A program made the translations under genes and the position numbers. Below the pieces are notes generated by a model. The model made no database searches and was not told the DNA's origin. It was given only the letters and a program-made list of their open reading frames with translations. A DNA stretch of 37,351 nt from a virus. How positions within the stretch are numbered: position 1 is the first letter of the stretch; every line of letters starts with the position of its first letter. Location: positions 1 through 37,351 of the IMG/VR virus record IMGVR_UViG_3300009129_001468. One strand, 5' to 3'. Of this stretch, positions 25,368 through 31,533 are shown in pieces.

Positions 25368-26090
25368 TTTAGTCCACCCAAATCTTACGTAGTCATTAGA
25401 CCATTTGTATCTTGGAAAATCTTCCTCTCCCCGTTCAGCTTCGGTTTCTTGCGCGTGTTTTCGAATCAGCATATGATTGTGATGAGGGTCTCTGATTATG
25501 GGAGCGACACCGTCTTCATTAAGCTCTAGCGGGCTTTCCCCACCGAGTAGGACATGTTTTTTAATATCAACAATCCTGCCCTCCTCGTTTCTCAACCAAA
25601 ATAAGTGATCAGTATAACCATAGTGGCCCACCAAGTCCTCTTCGCATCCTCCAATTTTCCAGTAATCTTCGGTTTTCATCATGCACACAGCGGGGTGTTC
25701 AAATCTGTGCGCGCAACTGTAGCTTTTAGATTTTAATCGCTTGTCTTTCTCTATTAACTTTAGTAATTCTTTAGCTATGTTTCCATGGATAATCGTATCC
25801 ATGTCCAATATCATTATGTATTCCGTTTCAGCTAGTCGAGCGCCAAGGTTTCTACATCCACTTATATTGCAAACCAAATCATCTTCAACCCTGTAGAGAG
25901 ACAGAGATAGCCCTTCTGTATCTTCTTCGTCTATTACAGGTTTCGCTGGGAGCTCCTTACTATGATCGTCTATAATTTGAAAATGAATTAAGTCCTTCAC
26001 TTCTTGGGGATAATCTCTCCAAACTCCGAGGGTGTACTTTAAACAGTCAGCTTGATTGTAGTATGATAATAGATATGTAATTTTTTTCAT
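25359..26090 (-). CDS. GT2-like glycosyltransferase
   Basis: A 243-residue protein, minus strand. KKITYLLSYYNQADCLKYTL opens the nucleotide-binding half, IIDDHSKE follows, then NISGCRNLGARLAETEYIMI and LDMDTIIHG near 97 with the D-x-D metal site. WKIGGCEEDLVGHYGYTDHL near residue 146 is the ED/GGCEED acceptor-base segment. It fits an inverting GT2 enzyme or N-acetylgalactosaminyltransferase-like protein in the cytosol. It lies four bases after the signal peptidase gene in the same operon and converges on the decarboxylase gene, their stop codons overlapping. Confidence 0.8.
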   Translation of the reverse strand: MKKITYLLSYYNQADCLKYTLGVWRDYPQEVKDLIHFQIIDDHSKELPAKPVIDEEDTEGLSLSLYRVEDDLVCNISGCRNLGARLAETEYIMILDMDTIIHGNIAKELLKLIEKDKRLKSKSYSCAHRFEHPAVCMMKTEDYWKIGGCEEDLVGHYGYTDHLFWLRNEEGRIVDIKKHVLLGGESPLELNEDGVAPIIRDPHHNHMLIRKHAQETEAERGEEDFPRYKWSNDYVRFGWTKLI

Positions 26091-26094
26091 GATT

Positions 26095-26649
26095 TTAAAA
26101 AATAACTAAAGCCTTAACGTCCTTGACGGGGAGTAGTCCATACCACGATACGGGTCTATTGTCGCCTATAATCCAGACGTACCCCTTGGGCACGGTTAAC
26201 TCTGCTTCCTCTACGTTTCTAGTCACCTTTTCATTTGTGCCCCAAAAATATAAATCATTATCATTTTCATCTACTAGTTGCATAGTAACTTTTCCCTTAC
26301 CATAGGTGCCGCCTGCTTCTTTATCATTTACATAAATTAATCCCTCTTTAATTTTAATCCGATCTCCCGCCAAACCAATAACTCTTTTACTTAATTTTTC
26401 TTTTTCTTTTCGATCTAAAATTATAATAACGTCCCATCTAGAGGGCTCCCAATCTCTGCCCAAGTTCCTTACGTTCTGCACTATAACCATCTCTCCATCC
26501 ATGTAAGTCGGCTCCATGCTCTCACCTACAGTATAAACAAAGCCATATTTGTAGCCAAAAAAGCAATACCATGAAAAAAGCATTAAAATTAATAAAATTG
26601 ACGCACTACGAAGCTTACTTTTTGATAAGTATTCTTTAAGTTTTAACAT
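26095..26649 (-). CDS. lepB: Signal peptidase I (S26 family)
   Basis: A 184-residue membrane protease. One transmembrane helix at about residues 16-33 is followed by VGESMEPTYMDGE with catalytic Ser44. SKRVIGLAGDRI supplies the general base Lys88, and GDNRPVSWYGLLP near residue 162 is box E. The catalytic pair is complete, so it should remove signal peptides from exported proteins at the outer face of the inner membrane. It is shorter than E. coli LepB and similar to Gram-positive SipS-type enzymes. Phage-encoded signal peptidases are unusual; the exported protease at 27992 has a cleavable signal and is an obvious candidate substrate. Minus strand, upstream of the GT2-like gene. Confidence 0.92.
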   Translation of the reverse strand: MLKLKEYLSKSKLRSASILLILMLFSWYCFFGYKYGFVYTVGESMEPTYMDGEMVIVQNVRNLGRDWEPSRWDVIIILDRKEKEKLSKRVIGLAGDRIKIKEGLIYVNDKEAGGTYGKGKVTMQLVDENDNDLYFWGTNEKVTRNVEEAELTVPKGYVWIIGDNRPVSWYGLLPVKDVKALVIF

Positions 26650-26662
26650 GTTCTCAGGTATA

Positions 26663-26671
26663 ATTATAGCA
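26663..26671 (-). promoter_or_regulatory. Extended -10 promoter of the signal peptidase operon
   Basis: On the minus strand, TGC followed by TATAAT (26668-26663) lies 13 bases before the ATG at 26649, predicting a leader of about six bases. Confidence 0.6.
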
Positions 26672-26717
26672 CATTATACCAGAAAAGTGTATATAATATT
26701 AGACACATAATTAATTG

Positions 26718-26744
26718 AGCTCCTTCACAAGGGGCTATTTTTAT
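26718..26744 (+). promoter_or_regulatory. Hairpin with T-run just before a start codon (attenuator-like)
   Basis: AGCTCC (26718-26723) pairs with GGGGCT (26731-26736) around a 7-base loop, followed by ATTTTT and, two bases later, ATG 26746. The AAGGGG in its right arm (26729-26734) would be the Shine-Dalgarno site, so the hairpin could both terminate and hide the ribosome site. A -10-like TATAAT lies at 26692-26697. Confidence 0.5.
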
Positions 26745-26745
26745 C

Positions 26746-27012
26746 ATGAAAAAGAGAAGAACAAAGAAGAAGGCCCCCTCGCTAAGCTTGTGGGGTAAAT
26801 TAAAATTGAAACTCAGCCACCTAAAAGAGTGGAGCTTGGAAAAGTGGGATTCCCTCTGGTTTAATTTAGGAGACGAAGAGCTACAATCAGGATTATTGTT
26901 AATTCTTTTTGGTATAGTTTTGCATTTTGGCTGTTTAGATTTCGAGTCGGCAGTTAAATGGCTAGCACTATTATGGGGCTCCAAAAAGGTGTGGGATGTA
27001 GTGAAGCATTAA
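26746..27012 (+). CDS. Small basic membrane-associated protein
   Basis: An 88-residue protein. A very basic start (MKKRRTKKK) is followed by a Trp/Lys-rich amphipathic stretch to about residue 45. A hydrophobic segment, SGLLLILFGIVLHFGCL (about 49-65), comes next, and a shorter one around 70-78 (VKWLALLW) ends in SKKVWDVVKH. No family is recognised. One or two membrane passages with a positive N-terminus would fit a holin-like or membrane-anchoring role, but only by shape. It lies after the divergent promoter region and a hairpin that may control its translation, and is followed by a clear terminator. Confidence 0.7.
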   Translation: MKKRRTKKKAPSLSLWGKLKLKLSHLKEWSLEKWDSLWFNLGDEELQSGLLLILFGIVLHFGCLDFESAVKWLALLWGSKKVWDVVKH

Positions 27013-27033
27013 TCTCACAAACTTTTTTTTAAA

Positions 27034-27066
27034 AAGCGAGGCCTATTGGGTTTCGCTTATTTTTTT
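27034..27066 (+). terminator. Rho-independent terminator
   Basis: Stem AAGCGAGGCC (27034-27043) with GGTTTCGCTT (27049-27058), two G-T pairs included, followed by ATTTTTTT. It separates the 26746 gene from the gene at 27085. Confidence 0.8.
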
Positions 27067-27084
27067 AGTGTAAACATATATAGT

Positions 27085-27375
27085 ATGGATACTCAACTTC
27101 TTGTGAATATTTTATTCGGCGTTCTTGTTACCGTTGCGGGCTGGCTTTTCAAGGTCATGTACAATCAGATAAGAGACATGGAGACAGAAGTTAACGACGT
27201 CGAAGACAAGCATGATTCGGACCATAGACTTGTCACAAAGCAGATTAATGATTTAGCTCTTTCCCTTCCCGAAAAGTATGTTAACAAAGAAGATTTTACT
27301 AATTTAGTTAAAGTTGTGCATCATAGATTTGATAGGCTCGAAGAAAAAATAGACGAGTTAAAGTCGAATGGATAA
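27085..27375 (+). CDS. Membrane-anchored coiled-coil protein, holin/spanin-like shape
   Basis: A 96-residue protein starting at ATG 27085; a TTG further up would run into the terminator. N-terminal transmembrane helix (LLVNILFGVLVTVAGWLFKV, residues 4-23), then a charged coiled coil (IRDMETEVNDVEDKH ... FDRLEEKIDELKS) with a short PEKYVNKEDFT turn. This layout is common for small phage proteins near lysis or structural genes. It resembles, from memory, phage proteins annotated only as hypothetical. A lysis accessory role is possible. It overlaps the next gene by 8 bases. Confidence 0.75.
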   Translation: MDTQLLVNILFGVLVTVAGWLFKVMYNQIRDMETEVNDVEDKHDSDHRLVTKQINDLALSLPEKYVNKEDFTNLVKVVHHRFDRLEEKIDELKSNG

Positions 27376-27598
27376 AAAATTAACACATACTATACAATTC
27401 AACGGCTTGTTTGTGGAGGTATATGACAAAGATCCAACTGAAAATTTTTGGAAAGATAAAAAAATATATATTTACGATTGCCTAAGCGACCTTTCAGAAA
27501 AAGAAAGGGATAGTATAATTAATTACCTGTATGAAGAAGGGTTCGTTGATGATAGAAGAATAGAGTTTGAGGTTATTAGGGGTGAAGACTATTTCTAA
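27368..27598 (+). CDS. Unknown small protein
   Basis: A 76-residue acidic protein without a recognised family, membrane segment or signal. A beta-like start (THTIQFNGLFVEVYDKD) is followed by a helical half (DLSEKERDSIINYLYEEGFV) and a final strand (RRIEFEVIRGEDYF). It starts 8 bases before the end of the coiled-coil gene, so it is probably translated together with it. Its 3' end converges with the minus-strand gene at 27576, overlapping by 23 bases. Confidence 0.65.
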   Translation: MDKKLTHTIQFNGLFVEVYDKDPTENFWKDKKIYIYDCLSDLSEKERDSIINYLYEEGFVDDRRIEFEVIRGEDYF

Positions 27599-27914
27599 TA
27601 GATTTTATTTGCCCTAATAAATTTAGAGTATTTTCGCACCTAATGTGAGGCGTTTGAATCGTCATCGGATAATTATTTTTAGTATCAACCCTCACTCCCT
27701 CCACTCTCCATTCAGGAATGACGATGTCATCTATAAAATCAAACCACCCCTTTCTTTTCAGAAACTTCCAATAAATATCTACCATTTCTTGTTCTGATTC
27801 TAAAACTACGTCATAATCTAACTCTTTTTTAGCCATCATAGTAAGGAAACGAAAGTACAGCCCCTCTGAGGGAGGGTCGGAGCTTAGCTCTGCAGTAATA
27901 ATCAAATTCATCAT
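27576..27914 (-). CDS. Unknown small protein, minus strand
   Basis: A 112-residue soluble protein, not recognised. It starts with a hydrophobic strand (MMNLIITAELSSDPPSEG), then a helix (LYFRFLTMMAKKELDYDVVL) and a second helical part with Trp/Phe (EQEMVDIYWKFLKRKGWFDF), ending in beta-type segments. The two adjacent ATG codons at 27914 and 27911 are equally possible starts. It lies alone on the minus strand, divergent from the protease gene 77 bases away and convergent with the small gene at 27368. TAAATT, three bases before the ATG, may be a -10. Confidence 0.65.
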   Translation of the reverse strand: MMNLIITAELSSDPPSEGLYFRFLTMMAKKELDYDVVLESEQEMVDIYWKFLKRKGWFDFIDDIVIPEWRVEGVRVDTKNNYPMTIQTPHIRCENTLNLLGQIKSIRNSLHP

Positions 27915-27945
27915 AATAATTTACACTAAAAAGTAACTAAAAATT

Positions 27946-27974
27946 TAATTTGCTTGTCGTGCTATAGTATAATA
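27946..27974 (+). promoter_or_regulatory. Sigma70-type promoter of the secreted protease
   Basis: TTAATT at 27946-27951, 17-nt spacer and a perfect TATAAT at 27969-27974. AAAGAG just before ATG 27992 is a Shine-Dalgarno site, so this gene, unlike several others, has an ordinary short leader. Confidence 0.65.
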
Positions 27975-27991
27975 TATTTAATTAAAGAGTT

Positions 27992-28939
27992 ATGAAAACT
28001 TTATTCGCCACTATCCTCGGTCTCACCATCGCAACGTCATCGTTTGCGGCTGAGAAGAAACAGTCCACGGCAGAACATCTTCAGAACGTTTCTGTCACAA
28101 TTAGATCCGAAGGCCAATTCTCTAATGGAGAAGGGTCGGGGGTAATCTTTAGTCGAAAAGATAAAGATGGTAATTTGGTGAATTTAGTATGGACCGCCGG
28201 TCATGTTATAGATAACTTAAGGTCTACTAGAAAGACGGTGATAAATGGTACATCGAAAACGATCGTAGAGTTTAAAGATCCGATGGTCGTAAAAGAAATC
28301 AGGCAAAACGGAAGGACCGTCGGTAGATTACAAATGGACGCAGAGGTGTTAAAATACTCAGACGCCAAAGACGGACACGATCTCGCATTATTGCGCGTGA
28401 GAAAGTTAAATTTTGTTACAGATACGGTGGCCTTTTATCTTGATAAAGAGATTCCCCCGTTAGGCACAGACCTTTTACACGTTGGTTCGCTATTAGGGCA
28501 AATGGGAGCGAACAGTATGACTGATGGTATCTACTCTCAGCACGGTAGACTAATTAAGTCATTAAATAAATTCGTGTTCGATCAGACAACTTGTACGGCG
28601 TTCCCCGGATCGAGTGGAGGTGGAGTATATTTAAAAAAAGACGCTAGATATGTAGGAATGTTGGTCCGTGGAGCGGGAGAGGGCTTTAATCTTATCGTGC
28701 CGGTGCGCAGGATGGTTGAGTACGCGGAAAAGCATAAAATTATGTGGGCATTAGACAAAAATGTACCTATGCCTAGCGAAGATGATCTAAAAAAGATGCC
28801 TGTAGAACACGAACCGAAAGCGAAGAGCGATAAAGATGACGACACGGCAGACGAAAAAGCGGCGAAGAAAATGTTTCCATACATGCTTCGAGTAACTTAC
28901 CCTAAGATCCTTATTTTACAGAAAAAGCCGCTAGATTAA
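27992..28939 (+). CDS. Secreted trypsin-like serine protease (S1 family)
   Basis: A 315-residue exported protease. A signal peptide (MKTLFATILGLTIATSSFAA) with an AxA-type cleavage region near residue 20 directs it across the inner membrane. The chymotrypsin-fold triad is visible: WTAGHVI with His71, GHDLALLRV with Asp130, and FPGSSGGGVYL with Ser208. GSGVIFSRKD and PVRRMVEYAEKH are typical of HtrA/Do-type S1 proteases, but no PDZ domain follows; instead a charged tail (EDDLKKMPVEHEPKAKSDKD) ends the chain. It would act in the periplasm or outside. The phage signal peptidase nearby could process it. A terminator lies 40 bases downstream. Confidence 0.88.
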   Translation: MKTLFATILGLTIATSSFAAEKKQSTAEHLQNVSVTIRSEGQFSNGEGSGVIFSRKDKDGNLVNLVWTAGHVIDNLRSTRKTVINGTSKTIVEFKDPMVVKEIRQNGRTVGRLQMDAEVLKYSDAKDGHDLALLRVRKLNFVTDTVAFYLDKEIPPLGTDLLHVGSLLGQMGANSMTDGIYSQHGRLIKSLNKFVFDQTTCTAFPGSSGGGVYLKKDARYVGMLVRGAGEGFNLIVPVRRMVEYAEKHKIMWALDKNVPMPSEDDLKKMPVEHEPKAKSDKDDDTADEKAAKKMFPYMLRVTYPKILILQKKPLD

Positions 28940-28981
28940 GCTATTCCAAGGACCGAGGGGTATGCCTTGTGGGGTGGAGCG

Positions 28982-29026
28982 AACGTGGCGGGATGTGTAA
29001 CAACAACCCGCTGCGTTTTTTATTTT
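28982..29026 (+). terminator. Rho-independent terminator after the protease
   Basis: AACGTGGCGGG (28982-28992) and CCCGCTGCGTT (29007-29017) form an 11-bp stem including two G-T pairs, with a 14-base loop and a T-rich tail. Confidence 0.8.
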
Positions 29027-29053
29027 CTTAAACAGTTAATTAGTGTATATAAT
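29025..29053 (+). promoter_or_regulatory. Possible promoter of the 29066 gene
   Basis: TTCTTA at 29025, 17 bases, TATAAT at 29048-29053; ATG 29066 lies twelve bases further. The -10 is perfect but the -35 poor. Confidence 0.45.
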
Positions 29054-29065
29054 AATGTAGCAAAA

Positions 29066-29458
29066 ATGAAAAAGAGACCTGAACCCATCGAAATAGATTT
29101 TACCGATCAGATTAAGGCCAAGAAAAAAGAGTCCACTGCTCGAGTGGATGAATTAATATCACAAAAGGACTTGGTTGAGACAATCGCCACAGATTTAAGC
29201 GCGATCAGGCAAGTAGTGGAAAATTACGGCGGAGAAATCAGCAAGTCTTCAGGCATCATAAATAATTCTGATGAAGCTTCATTTATTGATAGCGTTAAAA
29301 AATATATTTTCACCTCCAAAGAAGAGGCAACGGAAATGGGCAGGTCAGTGGGACTTATAAGTGCTCACGCATATAAAACTCACGATGGTGTAGTGTTGTT
29401 CATGCCCGGCCGTAACACCGGAGAGTTTTACGAGTGGTATTGGAAGTCTCATTCCTAA
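29066..29458 (+). CDS. Unknown protein with coiled coil
   Basis: A 130-residue protein. The start at ATG 29066 is chosen because the longer frame from 28967 would include a terminator and promoter. The N-terminus is charged (KKRPEPIEIDFTDQIKAKKK), followed by a long helical, coiled-coil-like part (STARVDELISQKDLVETIA ... LSAIRQVVENYG) and a C-terminal domain beginning near residue 85 (YIFTSKEEATEMGRSVG). It ends with DGVVLFMPGRNTGEFYEWYW. No family is recognised. It is separately transcribed between the protease terminator and the tmRNA promoter. Confidence 0.7.
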   Translation: MKKRPEPIEIDFTDQIKAKKKESTARVDELISQKDLVETIATDLSAIRQVVENYGGEISKSSGIINNSDEASFIDSVKKYIFTSKEEATEMGRSVGLISAHAYKTHDGVVLFMPGRNTGEFYEWYWKSHS

Positions 29459-29526
29459 TTTTTCCAAGTAAATAAAAAACGTAATTTTTTCCCGAAAGGA
29501 CTCTTCATTTAAAAGTGGACGATATA

Positions 29527-29555
29527 TTGACATACATTAGGAAAACGTGTAATAT
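29527..29555 (+). promoter_or_regulatory. Near-consensus sigma70 promoter of the tmRNA
   Basis: TTGACA at 29527-29532, 17 bases, TAATAT at 29550-29555, with the tmRNA 5' end (GGGAGCG) eight bases later at 29564. Both hexamers are identical to those at 12809. Little or no 5' trailer would remain for RNase P to remove. Confidence 0.88.
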
Positions 29556-29563
29556 ATAAACAC

Positions 29564-29981
29564 GGGAGCGTACTGGATTCGATTTAGAACCTTACGCCAG
29601 ATTGCAAGCAGAGGATAATGGTTGGCCTCTTTAAATATCCATTAACAACATATATGCCAATAGTGATATTGACATGGAGTTCGCTCCTTCTTTAGCTGAA
29701 GCTGACGAGATTCTCGCCAAGTTCGGCTACGTGGAGGAAGAAGAGCTCCAGCTGGCAGCATAAGTTCTGCCCCGTCCTACTCTGGATGCTCGTTAAGGAG
29801 CTAGGGCGTCGACAGCGAGCAAAAAAACTAGGAAGGGTGAGGAGTCTAGGATAAATAAAGTGCCTCCAACCTCGTGTGTAGTTGTCAGTGATGAAGCACG
29901 AAAAATAACACTGACTAAGCTTGTAGTACATTTGAGCCGATGGCTTTAAAGACGCGGGTTCGACTCCCGCCGCTTCCACCA
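29564..29981 (+). ncRNA. ssrA: tmRNA (ssrA) with unusually long tag frame
   Basis: A transfer-messenger RNA of 418 nt that would rescue stalled ribosomes and tag products for degradation. The 5' end GGGAGCG pairs with CGCTTCC before A-CCA (29978-29981), with a G3-U70 wobble, the alanyl-tRNA synthetase identity pair. TGGATTCGA near 29575 and the T-arm GCGGGTTCGACTCCCGC (29954-29970) are conserved. GAGG near 29612 pairs with CCTC (29625) for pseudoknot 1 and reads GGTTGGCCTC as in E. coli. The tag is predicted from GCC 29656 to TAA 29761: it starts ANSDIDMEF and ends EELQLAA, the usual LAA degron. That is 35 codons, against 10 in E. coli. The resume codon is inferred from its distance to pseudoknot 1. 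Confidence 0.92.
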
Positions 29982-29987
29982 ATTAGC

Positions 29988-30572
29988 ATGAGAATCACAG
30001 AGAATCGAGATGAGTTTGTAAAATACGTTTCTGGTCTTTCACCTAAAGGTAGTGTCTGTGCAGAAATAGGGGTCCTTACAGGGAGTTTTTCTCTGAAAAT
30101 ATTTAAATACATTAAGCCAAGTAAATTATTTTTAATAGACCCGTGGGAAAAGGGGCGCGATAAAAACGGAGAGCCTACATACAAGGAGTTTGGAAACTTA
30201 CCTACAGCTTATAGTACCCCAGAGCATCTTGATATAGTTAAGGCTGCTTTTTCAAAGGAGATTACAAATAAAACAGTTGTAATTAAAAAAGATTTTTCCT
30301 ATAATGTCGTAGATTCTTTTCAGAATAACTTTTTTGATTTTATATATATTGATTCCTGTCATCTCTATGAATGCATAAAGTCGGATCTGAAAATATTTTT
30401 GCCTAAATTAAAAGAACAAGGCTTAATGTGCGGACATGACTACGCTAATAAGCTAGGATTTGGAGTGGTTAAAGCTGTGGATGAATTTATTTTAGAGAAT
30501 AACTTCGAATGGGTCGCTAAGAGTAAAGAGAAGGACCCTGACTGGGCCCTAAGGCGTCGTAAGCGAACATGA
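29988..30572 (+). CDS. Class I SAM-dependent methyltransferase (Methyltransf_24-like)
   Basis: A 194-residue protein. SVCAEIGVLTGSFSLKIFKY near residue 24 is the SAM-binding loop, KLFLIDPWEKG near 47 carries the acidic ribose contact, and FFDFIYIDSCHLYECIKSDL near 112 with LMCGHDYANK closes the catalytic side. It shares its family with the gene at 21940. ATG 29988 lies just six bases after the tmRNA CCA end; any earlier start would lie inside the tmRNA. With no room for a promoter it must be co-transcribed with the tmRNA, and the tmRNA 3' processing cut would leave it with an almost absent leader. It begins the second glycan cluster. Confidence 0.8.
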   Translation: MRITENRDEFVKYVSGLSPKGSVCAEIGVLTGSFSLKIFKYIKPSKLFLIDPWEKGRDKNGEPTYKEFGNLPTAYSTPEHLDIVKAAFSKEITNKTVVIKKDFSYNVVDSFQNNFFDFIYIDSCHLYECIKSDLKIFLPKLKEQGLMCGHDYANKLGFGVVKAVDEFILENNFEWVAKSKEKDPDWALRRRKRT

Positions 30573-30599
30573 AGTGGAAGACAAAAGTCAAATTAATTG

Positions 30600-30627
30600 T
30601 TGACTTCCTGTTTTTCCCTGTTAAATT
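30600..30627 (+). promoter_or_regulatory. Sigma70-type promoter, leaderless layout, GTG start
   Basis: TTGACT at 30600-30605, 16 bases, TAAATT at 30622-30627, six bases, then GTG 30634. Confidence 0.6.
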
Positions 30628-30633
30628 TTTTAT

Positions 30634-31533
30634 GTGAGTAAATGTTTAGTAACTGGAGGGTGCGGATTTATTGGCGGCCACATCGTTGATAAATTGGTAG
30701 ATCTTAACCATGACGTCGTAGTTATTGATAATTATTCTGCTGAATGCAACGATAATTTTCACCACAATACAAGAGCTTTATATAATAACGTAGACATAGG
30801 CGATTATGACAAGATTCGGCCACTTTTCGATGGGGTAGATTATGTTTTTCATTTGGCTGCGCAGGCTAGAATTATGGTCTGCTTAAATAAGCCACAAGAG
30901 GCCTGCAGAACTAATTTTGTTGGTACTTGTAACGTCCTAGAAGCTTCTAGGACGAATCAAGTTAAGAGGGTGGTATATTCCTCTACTTCTTCCGCTTATG
31001 GCCTCAAAAATGATCCTCCGCTCAAAGAAACCATGTCTAGGGACTGTTTAAACCCCTATTCTGTAAGCAAGGTAGCAGCGGAAGATCTATGTAAGATGTA
31101 TAACTCTCTTTGGGACTTAGAAACAGTTATTTTCAGGTATTTTAATGTCTACGGAGAGCGTCAACCGACAAAGGGACAATATGCGCCAGTTATTGGACTC
31201 TTTCAAAGACAGAAGGAGGCGGGCGAATCTATGACCGTTGTGGGAGACGGACTACAGAGAAGAGACTATACGCACGTTTCTGACGTGGCTGAAGCGAACC
31301 TTCGAGCAGCGCTTACGGACAATAAAGAAGCCTTGGGAGAAGTAATTAACGTAGGTACGGGAAAAAATCATAGCGTGTTGGACTTGGTTGAGTTAATAAA
31401 AGGAGACGTCGAATTCATACCTCAGAGACCGGGAGAAGCAAGAGAAACTCTAGCAGATATAAGTAAACTTAGAGACTTATTGGGCTATGAACCACAAGTT
31501 ATACTAGAAGATTGGATTAAAGAAAATGAATAG
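30634..31533 (+). CDS. NAD-dependent nucleotide-sugar epimerase/dehydratase (GalE-like SDR)
   Basis: A 299-residue extended SDR protein. CLVTGGCGFIGGHIVDKLVD at the start holds the NAD-binding glycine motif, HLAAQARIMVCL near 73 follows, VVYSSTSSAYG near 113 has the catalytic Ser region, NPYSVSKVAAEDLCKMY near 141 the Tyr-x3-Lys pair, and FRYFNVYGERQPTKGQYAPV near 162 the substrate loop. VVGDGLQRRDYTHVSDVA is typical of UDP-glucose/UDP-GlcNAc 4-epimerases. GTG 30634 is the start, six bases after the -10. It would supply a UDP-sugar for the transferases downstream. It overlaps the next gene by 8 bases. The exact substrate (hexose, GlcNAc or uronic acid) is not decided by the sequence. Confidence 0.88.
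   Translation: MSKCLVTGGCGFIGGHIVDKLVDLNHDVVVIDNYSAECNDNFHHNTRALYNNVDIGDYDKIRPLFDGVDYVFHLAAQARIMVCLNKPQEACRTNFVGTCNVLEASRTNQVKRVVYSSTSSAYGLKNDPPLKETMSRDCLNPYSVSKVAAEDLCKMYNSLWDLETVIFRYFNVYGERQPTKGQYAPVIGLFQRQKEAGESMTVVGDGLQRRDYTHVSDVAEANLRAALTDNKEALGEVINVGTGKNHSVLDLVELIKGDVEFIPQRPGEARETLADISKLRDLLGYEPQVILEDWIKENE

Noticed and set aside
26664-26984. 106-codon minus-strand frame opposite the 26746 gene
   Set aside because: The plus-strand gene has a sensible start, membrane segment and terminator; the antisense frame has none of these.
28967-29065. Longer N-terminus for the 130-residue protein, from TTG 28967
   Set aside because: The extra stretch includes a strong terminator hairpin and a perfect TATAAT; ATG 29066 is the sensible start.
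29954-29981. Separate tRNA gene
   Set aside because: The T arm and acceptor end belong to the tmRNA; no D arm or anticodon arm lies within tRNA distance.
29692-29982. 96-codon minus-strand open frame over the tmRNA
   Set aside because: It is the antisense of the tmRNA; frames of this kind are often mis-annotated as small proteins.
29940-29987. Methyltransferase start inside the tmRNA
   Set aside because: The residues come from the T arm and CCA end; the family alignment begins after ATG 29988.
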